A stretch of DNA of 22,209 bases from Basidiobolus ranarum. Taxonomy: Eukaryota > Basidiobolomycota > Basidiobolomycetes > Basidiobolales. Where the stretch lies: assembly GCA_040143965.1 (NCBI GenBank), contig JASJQH010007066.1, positions 1 through 22,209 on the forward strand, written 5' to 3'. The notes under the pieces are model-generated. The model worked only from the letters and a program-made list of their open reading frames with translations, was not told the origin of the DNA and made no database searches. Within the stretch, counting starts at the first letter, position 1. Each line of letters starts with the position of its first letter. Shown one piece after another: positions 10,384-19,407 of this stretch. Both the position numbers and the translations under genes were made by a program.

Positions 10384-12557
10384 TTATTGACCATCCGCTG
10401 AATAATCATGTTGAACGATAGTTCCGGAGGCTCCTTCTGTACCATACCAACTTGTTGAGGTAACAATAGGCAAGTAAGGATGCCAACTAACGTCTCTTGC
10501 TACAGCTCGACGTAGGCCTACAATGGAAGGATCAATGGCTTCGCCCACGTCAAGGATTTGCACTACTTCACCTTCCAGGTTGAAAATGTGGACAAGACCA
10601 TCTTGGGAGCCGGTATACAAGTATCTTTGAAAGATAGATGGTAAATAATTGCAGTAATTGAATGGCGAATGAAGATTGTTACCTTTGTCCTGTACTATGG
10701 GTAGGCGAAAAGTGACAGCGAATCAGAGTCTTTAGAACTCTATGCCCGGTATATGTCATCACAGAGCAATCTTGAGGGTGTTTAACTATCTTGGGACCAG
10801 GATATTCTTGGAATCTAAAATTCAAAATAGCACAAGTCAATAAACTGCATCCTGGTTTCGATTGATAAGAAAAGCATTAAACCTATAGTCCCATTTCAGA
10901 CGCAGGTCCAATCTGTCTGAGCTTTCAAAAGTATCATAGGACATCATCTTCCTATTCATAATAGAGTATGTGCTGTGATTTAGTCGTTTTTTCAATCCAA
11001 GTCGTAGAACAAAGTAGTTAACCTGATATCCCAGAGCTTCATGGTTTGATCTTTTCCATTGGTAAGGCAATAGCGTCCATCTCCCTTTGAGGAAACAAAT
11101 GTAATACCTTCAGTATGGCCTACAAGCACACCGGCTGGTCTACAGTCTGTTCCTCGCATTGATCTACGATCCCTACAAAAGCAACACAATGTTTAGAATC
11201 GTACGATAAACTCTCACGGCATGGGTGCGTACAAAGTCATTTGAAGACTTACCAAACTTTGACAAACGAATCGTCACTACCACTAAACAATACATGTGAA
11301 GACTGTGGATCGGCAAAGCAAACTGCGTTCACTTCATCATTATGCCCTTGTTGGTTAAACAGAATCGTTTGGGTCTCCACATCAAATACTGCATAACAAA
11401 ATTCATATATGTTTAGCTTGAACTGGTACATGTCTTTCGATAAACAAATCGGATATACCATAAATACTAGAATCACTAGCACCAGCAACAATTTCCCTAG
11501 CATCGCCAGAAAATCGGATCGACCAAAGCTATATTGATAAATGAATGGCATTAGAAGCTGTGCGAAAGGAATGCAAGTAATTCATCTGGCGGTTCGGTTA
11601 GTAAACTTACTCCAAAGGTAGCGTGCTCAGTTTCGGAAAACTTGAGAGCAATTTGAGTTTCGTCATCCGGGGTAGTTCTCGCCATATACACAACAGGTGT
11701 AATGGAAGAATAAATAATCCATTGGTTGTCCGCACTGAGTGTAGCATCTGGTGATATTGAATAAGAGTACATTAAATATATATACATCTACCGTCAACTT
11801 TATATCTGCGTATTACCTGTAATTGTCCAACGACCTGAAGAAAATAGAGCATCGGTATTGGTGAGAGATATAACGAAAATATTGCTTATACATAGTGGCT
11901 TACCTATCTCGCCAGAAATGACTTTGGTTTCTTTGAATTCCGAGGGAGAAGACGTGTCATATAGATGTACAAGAAAATCTTGACAACAAGTGTAAAAGAA
12001 AGATCTACAGTAGACGAATTATTGTTAGTAGAAGGAAATTGCAATAATATGTTTGTGATCTGACTTACCCGTCTTCTGAATATTGTCCAGAGTAAACTCG
12101 TGCGTTATACTTGGCAACAACCTTTCCATTCCCGTTAGGCCAGTAATTCTAAGATTTACGGATTTACGAGTAAGCTCTATTCGTTTTATATATAGCACTG
12201 GAAGAAAAAACGTACCTGAGCAACGGATACCTGGGAGAATTGTCGAGGTAGATACTCCCTCATTGATATTTGCTCACATACATTAGAAAGGAAGGGTCTT
12301 TTCCCTAGCTTGTTTCTGGTATCAAAATAAGAGTCTGAGAAACCAAATTCTCCGGATATCAACATTTCATTTGCAAACTCCGAGCATTTAATTTTGTCAA
12401 GGATACTCTCAGCCTCATCCTCTGACTCATTAGCTTCACTAGCAGAATTCTCATCAGAAGAGGCTTGCTCTTCTGCAGATCTTTCACTTTCTTCTGATTG
12501 TTCTTCTTCTGATTCGTCTTCACTGAGAACGTATGAATTACCAAACAAATAGCTCAT
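10384..12557 (-). CDS. WD40 protein of the DCAF11/LEC14B family (11 exons)
   Basis: Exons: 12557-12216, 12148-12069, 12004-11904, 11834-11817, 11747-11611, 11528-11459, 11388-11253, 11172-11023, 10951-10883, 10814-10683 and 10624-10384. Introns are 58-82 nt and phases close to a 491-residue protein. Residues about 12-54 are almost purely Ser, Glu, Asp and Ala, then a WD40 propeller begins near residue 115. Landmarks shared with animal DCAF11 and plant LEC14B in order: CQDFLVHLYD, a GHNDEVNAVCFAD...LFSGSDD blade, VWDRR, GHTEGITFVSSKGDGRY, KLWDIR, KWDYR, TYTGHRVLKTLIRCHFSP and RDVSWHP. The WDIR at about 342-345 is a WDxR (DWD) motif, the DDB1-contact signature of CUL4 substrate receptors. The inferred role is target recognition for a CUL4-DDB1 ubiquitin ligase. 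The final blade ends WYGTEGASGT, lacking the usual WDG. The start is the first ATG; the upstream in-frame codons have none. Confidence 0.92.
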
Positions 12558-13594
12558 ATTTTTGTTCAAACTCTAGTACTGAAAACGGAATTTCAAATAG
12601 AAGTAGGGATTGAGTAGAAAGGTGGAAATGAGTTAAGGGTCTCAAAGTGTAAAATATTTGTGCTAACTTGTTTATTTTTTGTAGCAAACAGTTATGCAAA
12701 GGTTGCTACACGCTTGACTCGCTTCTCGCTTTTTACGAAGGCTTGACCACGTTTTCTTTTACATAGGCATTTGAAAGAACTATGGATATTGATTGATCTC
12801 ATCATCCACCATGCCTACTATGGAAATCACCCTGAGTTGATGCAATAGGAATGTTCCTGATATTTTAAGATTTTAAGGTCTGCCATGTAGGTTAGCGTCC
12901 TCAAAATCAGACTAAGCAAACTAACTGCAGTCTATTTTGGATACATAGTCGGATAGAAGTATGAGAGGCCGTCAAGATGCAGTTTAGAAACCAACTATCT
13001 GACTAGATTGTGTCTAGCTAACGTCCGCCTTCTCGAACGCCTCGCCTCGCGCGAAATCCCGTTTAGTTCAGATATATCATCACAGCGTGAGATTCTCGGT
13101 TGGAATTAAATGGCTGTCGATCAAATTAAGAGCAGTTCAAAAACCCTTGATATAGAATCAAGAATACAATTTTGGATTGTCTAAAGAGATGCACAATGTT
13201 CATCCAAGCTAGGCGAATATTCCGAGTTTCCTCTTCTTGGATTACAAAATACCAGAAAGTGACATACCACCCCAGATCCGATTGTTCTACAGCAACATCT
13301 TGCATTAACCCTATTATTAAATGCACTACGGAGCTGACCTCGACTGCTCTTGGTGGATATCCATAGTATAATCGCCCATTATCTCCCCTTCGTTCTTTTC
13401 TACTTGATGCTTTGATATTTCCATCGCTCACCCTTTACCACTGAAATCACCTTTGCTTTCATTTTGTCAGAAAAATCTCTTTAAGTAATTTTAGATATAC
13501 CCCTCTCGATACCAGTGAATTGATTAACGAGTAACGCATACGCGCCCTCTAATTATCGCTCTATCCATTAGACTTGGCATTTGTTTCGAGTGGG
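12558..13594. other. Divergent intergenic region between WD40 and WSC genes
   Basis: About 1 kb with no supported gene, presumably holding both promoters. A minus-strand open stretch of 101 codons (13126-13431) has no ATG at its head and no domain I know. CCCCT motifs, the core of the yeast stress response element, occur near 13385 and 13500 on the WSC side, but such pentamers are common by chance. A tRNA-like A box at about 13555-13580 does not fold into a tRNA. Confidence 0.5.
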
Positions 13595-14456
13595 ATGCTG
13601 CTTAATAGTCAACCCAAGGTCACTCGTACCGTTGCCATTCTAGCTTTATCACTACCTCATATTATGGCTAGAGCTGTGTCTTCCATCGGTTGCTACAGTG
13701 ACTCTGGGAGCTCTCCAATTCTAAATGGGATTCCCAGTCAAAACCTTAGTCCACCTTTCTTCGATCCTACCCAGATCTTTTTCTCCTGTCAACAATTTTG
13801 CGGCAAGCATCAGTTTCCCTATATAGGAATTCAAGAAGGGAAGATGTGTACATGTGGAAATACGCCACCAAATAAGAGTGTAAAGGTGGGGGAAGGTAAT
13901 TGCGATATCATCTGTCAGGACAATGGAAAAGAGAACTGTGGTGGATATGGGTACACAAGTATCTTTACTTCAAATGCCGAACAAGCTAGCACTACAGAAA
14001 CGACGCCTAACAGCTGGGAGAATCCAACCATAGGTATGGTTACTTCTATTGATACAAATGACATGACAAGCCACGGTACGGCACCAAACTGTAACCTTAT
14101 TAAACAATTCAAAAGTTAGTAACCCTAGTCCAACTCCTACAATGTCTTCTTCTCAAAGGAGCCCACATTCAACTACTCCCAACGGCAGTCTAAATGTCGC
14201 CCCTATGCCTGCAACATTTATCGACAATACGGGAGTCATGGCAGCTGTATTTACCTTGGCGGGGGTGGTACTCCTAGGTTGTGGGATTTTGGGGTTTGTT
14301 TTATATCAACAACGACAGCAAACCACTGAATATGATCTCACCTCTGATGAAGGTCTACAGACAAGTTACCTATGGCAAAGAAGATCCAGCCTTAGCTTAA
14401 GGGATGATGTGGATTACACGAAAAAGCTACGAGTCACCAACCCGGATATGTTGTAA
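13595..14456 (+). CDS. WSC-domain single-pass membrane protein, wall-sensor-like
   Basis: Exon 1 is 13595-14033 and exon 2 is 14116-14456; the 82-nt intron (G|GTATGG...CAAAAG) restores frame and gives 259 residues. Residues 1-27 form a signal peptide (basic start, TVAILALSL core, cleavage near ARA|V). A WSC domain spans about 31-125 with all eight expected cysteines (33, 65, 69, 85, 87, 103, 107, 115) and a CGGYGYTSIF end. A Ser/Thr/Pro-rich linker (about 128-180) follows, then one membrane helix (187-209) and a cytosolic tail of about 50 residues with a serine cluster and a KKLRVTNPD motif. This is the architecture of Wsc1/Slg1-type sensors, which report wall stress to Rho1 and the cell-integrity MAP kinase path. 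The linker is much shorter than in yeast Wsc1, so a sensor role is inferred. The start is the first ATG in frame. Confidence 0.87.
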
Positions 14457-15569
14457 AACTGTATATTTGTTGAGGATCTAGCGACTGTTGGATTAAAGAT
14501 GGTTCTATGGGTAAATCCCGATGATGGACTTGGACATAGTAGGTATAGTGAATGTTTTAGTCCGTCGTATTCTTTACCAGATTAATGGATTAATTTATGC
14601 CTGTAGAGAGTATACCAACCATCCAACTTTCCTACAGTGGATGATTATTTTTTGCTCGTTTTGGAAACCTCAAAATGAATCTATTTATGGTGGTGAAGAA
14701 CGAAGTCAAGAAGAGGTTGGTATTGTGAACTCCATTGATACCTTGTTTATAAAAACAGGAGTTCCTAGTAATAATCCAGGAAAGTGTTAAGAGTGCATCT
14801 AGCTTGTTTCTCTTTATAATAGAGGGCTCTTTATATAGCAAAGTAAACTTTCTTATGACTCATTTGTTTATGCGAGAATTTCATTCCCCTTTTCTGTTAA
14901 TTACCACACACATACCCAACTTGGCATGATGTACTCTTCAATGAGTTTACTTTTAGTATTTAACCATTATAGAACTACAATCGCGACATGTTCCCTAGAA
15001 TATATATTCCTTCCCATTTTTGCTTCCATACTCTCAACTTTGATAAGAATTCATATGCAAATACCTTTACAATAGTGGCTTTATCCTCTCGTTATATGCA
15101 AGATAGTGAAGAATGAAAGTCATCTTCGCTTAACAAGAGGACGTTTGGCTCCAAAAATATTAATCAAAACAAGAGAAACTGATGTTATCACTTTTCATTT
15201 ATATGGATATAGCCGAAGATATAACATGAAACGATTTTGTTCAAATACTAGTTCGAGAACTTTTTGAGGTTCTAATGACTAGTTAAGACAGCAGTAGCGA
15301 TTAAAAAAGTAATATATATGTGGAGTAAAAAAAAAGAAAAGGAAAAGTGAATTTCAATTTGTACCAAGTAGGCTCTCGATATCAAATAAAACAAAACATT
15401 ATCTTGTATCATTGGCATATATTGGAGAGTGTAAGAAGAAAATGGAAATTACAGCATACGAAAGTAATTGAATATAAAAAAATTAGTACTTTTGTGGGTC
15501 TTAATGAAGAGATAATATAACAGCAAAGGTAGCCAGTCGAATCGATTAGAAAACACTGGATTAAATTGG
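14457..15569. other. Convergent 3' intergenic region
   Basis: Lies between the ends of the WSC gene (+) and the PKA subunit gene (-). A plus-strand frame at 14521-14790 (89 codons, ATG start) follows the WSC stop by 64 bp. It matches no family and I could not join it to the WSC tail by a convincing splice. The right half is AT-rich with an A/G-rich run near 15325-15350. Confidence 0.5.
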
Positions 15570-17501
15570 CTACATTGATGTTGACGGTAGTGAGAGCCGG
15601 CGGTTAATGGTTTTATTTTCTGCAGGATTCCGTTTGAGGATATCCACGATGGGTCCTAAGAGTCTAACGAATCCATCCTTGGACATGGCAGAAACCTTGA
15701 GAGAACCCTTAGCTGTAATGGTGGCTGCCCTTGGCGCATCATTTAACAGCGCCAATTCTGGTGAATTAAGAAAGTTGAAGCATCCAATTTCCACAAGAAG
15801 AAAGCACGATTTACTTACCGCCGAAATAATTTCCCGCCTTCAAACCAGGGAGTTCATGTTCGTTCTCCATTTCATCGATCTGAGTAACATGTGCTTCGCC
15901 TGACTCGATGATATAAAAATAATTGCCTACTGTACCCTGCTCAATAATTGTCTCGCCATCTTCATACTCAGCAGGCTCTAATGCGTCTGCGATTTTGACT
16001 ACTTCAGCTGTCTCTAAGGTATGAAGAATAGGTACAGTCTTCAAGAAAGACTCATACATCTTACGCTTTCGAAAGGTGTTATTGGTAATACTTCTTCTGA
16101 AAGTTACTCGATCTACTCCCCAAAGAATTCCACTAGTAACAGCTTTAACGGAGGCTGCTCTTGGAGTCTAATGAAATACGGACATCGTATCAGACATTGT
16201 GGCAAATACATAACGAATAAACTTAATAAGCAGTTAGATGATCCTTACATTATACATCAAAGCCAATTCTCCAAAGCTTCCACCAGCGCTAACCTGAATG
16301 ACTTTCACACCGTTTTTGATGACATCAAAAAGCCCTTGATCTACTACGTAAAAGTTGTCTCCTTCATCACCTTGCTGTATCACCACCTCACCTTCGGATA
16401 CCTTTCTTTCGAACATACCATCCACCTGAATAGAATAAACGAGTTAAATCACTTTATAGATGGGATGATATAAACGGACAAGAATTGTTTCATACCACTT
16501 CCCGCTTTTGATCCGGTTCAAGATTACGGAATAAAAGATTGGATGAAGTAGCGGAAGCGATTCGCATCCTTGCTTCATCACTCTTTGGGACCACAACTCT
16601 TTGGTACTCCTGTTCTGTGGGCTTAATAGACTCCGCACTTACTGAACCACGACGACCACGATTGGTGTATGCAGCATTGACAGACAATTGTGTACGTTGA
16701 AAACGAGACGATAACTTATGTGGTGGCTCGCTAAATGCATCTGCTTCCTCAGTTGATTCGATTTCATCTTGACTTTCTACTGGAGTTTCACTTTATGAAA
16801 GTTAGATGGAAACTTATTAAAGTGGTATTAAGAGAAGATATATCAAAAGGGAAGAATTACTTTTCATCACGTTTACGCTTAGCTGCTTCTCCATCCACTA
16901 TCAGATAACAAAAGTGGTGTTAAATTGGTCAATAAATCTAATATAATAAGTTTTCCTTTCTTACCTGCAGGTATGGTTGTGAGAATAGAAGGGATGGTTG
17001 CACTATTTGAATGGTCAGAACTCTCAAGTGCAATAGTGTCGAGGTAGTCTTGAAGATGAACCTAAAGAGAGAGTCGATACTTTATTTTAGCAAAAGTCGA
17101 TATTACCTTGATGGTTTGACATCAAGAAAACTGCCAATATAGTAAGAAAGTAATATACCAAGTAATCTACATCGGGTTGGTTTTCAGCTTTGGTTTTTAG
17201 TATATTAAAACAATCGGTCAGGAAAGTCAAAGGGTTTTCTGGTTTATACATCATTAAAGTGGAGTTCAATTTCTGATGGAAATAGAACGTGTTGTATGTA
17301 AGTATTACTGTAACCAAGTAGTATATTAAGAAAACCTTTCCAAATATATCAAAAAAGTGAGATGTTTATGATTGCGCGAAACGCAACAATCCTAAGGAAC
17401 TCCAACTTTTTGAATATTTTGAAAAGTAGAATTAGACTCACTTCAAAAAAAACATTCAACCGATGTTGGGCTATGTATTCACTATCTGGTGATGCTGACA
17501 T
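15570..17501 (-). CDS. cAMP-dependent protein kinase regulatory subunit (8 exons)
   Basis: Exons: 17501-17442, 17272-17159, 17061-16965, 16897-16861, 16790-16496, 16425-16249, 16167-15819 and 15757-15570; phases close to 438 residues. The N-terminal 50 residues resemble an RIIa dimerization/docking segment ([19 protein letters not shown]). An acidic linker leads to RRGSVSAE (Arg149, Arg150, Ser152), the inhibitor site. The Ser makes it a phosphorylatable, type II or Bcy1-like site. Two cyclic-nucleotide-binding domains follow, each with an intact phosphate-binding cassette: [15 protein letters not shown] (252-266) and [15 protein letters not shown] (375-389), Glu and Arg both present. The family holds the PKA catalytic subunit inactive until cAMP binds. 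Intron 1 (169 nt) is about twice the length of the others, so the first 20 residues are the least certain part. A pyrimidine-rich repeat lies just upstream on the coding strand. Confidence 0.93.
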
Positions 17502-17521
17502 AATACGTAGAGAATACTGTG

Positions 17522-17584
17522 GAAAGAAAAGAAAAGAAAAATAAAGGTATAAGGTATAAGGTGAAGGTGAAGGTGAAGGTGAGG
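17522..17584 (-). repeat. Pyrimidine-rich simple repeats upstream of the PKA subunit
   Basis: On the plus strand, GAAAA units (17522-17543) are followed by two GGTATAA units, three GGTGAA units and GGTGAGG (17546-17584). On the coding strand this is a CT-rich tract 21-83 nt upstream of the ATG at 17501, so it lies in the core promoter or 5' leader. Length variation here could affect expression, but that is inference. Confidence 0.75.
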
Positions 17585-18432
17585 TAAGTATGTATTACTG
17601 AATTTTTCGGGCCTGGATGTACGTGATATGTGACAGGCTTCCTAATAGGAATCATCATGCAAAAAATCAGGCATGTCAAGACACAGAAAAAAATCAAAAA
17701 AAATCATCTCGAACTCAAAATATCAAAACATGACTAGCTTTAAAGGACACAAATTAAGAAAATTTTATTGGAAATTAATTAGAATTTGACAAGATTTGGT
17801 ACTCCAAAGCCTACACGAATGATGCCATTCTACTAAATCAAGATTATTTCTACTGTACGATTTGCATATTCTCTTCACTTGTCTCCTCTTCGCCTCAAAA
17901 AAAAAATTGTACAACAGTCAAATTATTTTCTAAAATGGATGTTCAATGCTGGAAGATGTTTCCGAAAGATGAATTTTGCATAGCGCTTGAGGGCGACCAT
18001 AAAGGGACTAGGAGTTTATACAATTGTAGTATATTAGCTGCATGGAGAGTTCCAACTGATCTTTTTGCTGTTACTATCATATGGGTTTGTGTGTGACATA
18101 CTATATTCGTTTAAGCTTTTGTAACCAATATGCTAATATGTACGATATTGAGTTTCTAATGTAGGGTTGAGTTAACACCAGAGGTTGTGTCGTTGATCAT
18201 GTCTTTGCTTGCAGTACCCGCACCGCAGCGCCCTTAACATCAATTTACTTGCTATTTGACACATGCTGTACGCACGTGGATGCAGTATATATATATTGGT
18301 AAACCCACCATTTAGATGAAAATTATAAATCCTTTTTATAATTCAAACAGTATGTACGATATTAAAGTGATCATTGAAAATGGCCTCAAAGGTAGTGTTG
18401 GATTGAAATTTCAAATACATGTAAGCACAAAT
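17585..18432. other. Intergenic, PKA subunit upstream region and transporter 3' flank
   Basis: About 850 bp, AT-rich, with A runs near 17688-17703 and 17897-17907. No frame of note on either strand apart from the antisense shadow of the transporter. It should contain the promoter of the PKA subunit (to the left) and the terminator of the transporter (from the right); no specific site stands out. Confidence 0.5.
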
Positions 18433-19407
18433 CTAGTCTCTATTGCTAATAGTAGTCATTCGCCATTTATGAAGGCCCATAGCGACAGTAGATCCAATGA
18501 TAAGAGTGGCTCCAAAGATGGTAAATTTGTCAGGGGTCTCATGGAATATTACAATTCCAAAAACGAAGGCGAAAACGACATCAAAGTTGCGCATTAAAGT
18601 GCCTGGACCAGCTGGGCTAAGTTGAAGCCCTTTCGTCAACATAAACTGACCTGCGAAAGCAGTTAAACCAACCATGGTAAGATTTATCCATTGTGTGGAG
18701 TTATCTGGCAGCGAAGGATTTTCAAATAAAAGAGTTCCAAAGAAAGAGAATACCGTACTAACTGCCCCGAAATAAACAACATGAACTAAAGGTGGAACTC
18801 CTCTTCCCATTTTACGAACGGTTACATACGCGATGGCTGACATCACGGCGCCTAATAAAGCAGCCAAGACACCGATTAAGCGTTGTTGCGGATCTATTTC
18901 TTGAGAAACGTGGTCTCCAAAAATAAATTCAGGTTTTGCAATGAGTCCTACGCCGAATAATGAGGTGAATGAGGCCGCTTGATCAAAAGGACCGAAAGAC
19001 TCTTTGAGCACCAAACGTGCCAGAATAGCGGTGAATATTGGACCCATGAAAAATAAAACAGTGGCATCGGCCAGTGGTAACGCAGCCACTGCTACATAAA
19101 ACAATGCTAGACCAAATGCTCCGGCAAAGCCACGGATGATTAGACCAAAGATTAACTCTCGTTTACCAAACGGATGAACACCTTGGTACAAACACCCAAT
19201 GAAGGCGAAGGAGAATTGTACAATTGAACGAGAAAATACAATTTCCAAAGGAGGAAAGCTAGCACCACTTAATTTAACAAACAAAGAACTAAAACTAAAT
19301 CCTAAGGAAGTGAATGCCATCCAAGCAAGACCAATAAGTTCTTGGCGCCGCTCATGGTGCTCTGAATTGGATGTTGGAAGAAGTGGGGTATTCTCACTTG
19401 AAGACAT
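18433..19407 (-). CDS. EamA/DMT-family membrane transporter, SLC35G-like, intronless
   Basis: A single uninterrupted exon encodes 324 residues from the first ATG (19407). The open frame extends 25 codons further upstream but contains no ATG there. About ten hydrophobic helices fall into two EamA-like halves: residues about 25-160 (starting LIGLAWMAFTSLGFSFSSLF, with FSRSIVQF, ALPLADATVLFFMGPIFTAI) and about 180-315 (LIGVLAALLGAVMSAIAYV, then PAGPGTLMRNFDVVFAFVFG). The paired halves and the ADATVLFFMGPIFTA motif place it in the drug/metabolite transporter superfamily, closest in my reading to the SLC35G or acyl-malonyl-condensing-enzyme-like group. The substrate cannot be told from sequence. 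The cytosolic N-terminus carries ENTPLLP, an acidic dileucine-like sorting motif, so an endosomal or vacuolar location is possible. It is the only full-length gene here without an intron. Confidence 0.9.
   Translation of the reverse strand: MSSSENTPLLPTSNSEHHERRQELIGLAWMAFTSLGFSFSSLFVKLSGASFPPLEIVFSRSIVQFSFAFIGCLYQGVHPFGKRELIFGLIIRGFAGAFGLALFYVAVAALPLADATVLFFMGPIFTAILARLVLKESFGPFDQAASFTSLFGVGLIAKPEFIFGDHVSQEIDPQQRLIGVLAALLGAVMSAIAYVTVRKMGRGVPPLVHVVYFGAVSTVFSFFGTLLFENPSLPDNSTQWINLTMVGLTAFAGQFMLTKGLQLSPAGPGTLMRNFDVVFAFVFGIVIFHETPDKFTIFGATLIIGSTVAMGLHKWRMTTISNRD

Noticed and set aside
13501-13580. tRNA-like A box (AGTCTAATGGATAGAGC on the minus strand) with a weak B-box-like stretch 60 nt on
   Set aside because: The D-arm resembles tRNA-Arg, but no acceptor pairing, anticodon stem or proper GGTTCGANTCC box can be formed. 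At most a chance match or a tRNA fragment.
15607-16473. Plus-strand open frames of 98 and 150 codons
   Set aside because: Antisense shadows of the PKA regulatory subunit exons and introns.
7034-17501. Aquaglyceroporin, WSC sensor and PKA subunit as a functional stress cluster
   Set aside because: Separate promoters, mixed strands and multi-kilobase gaps with an unrelated WD40 gene between; chance proximity is the simpler view.
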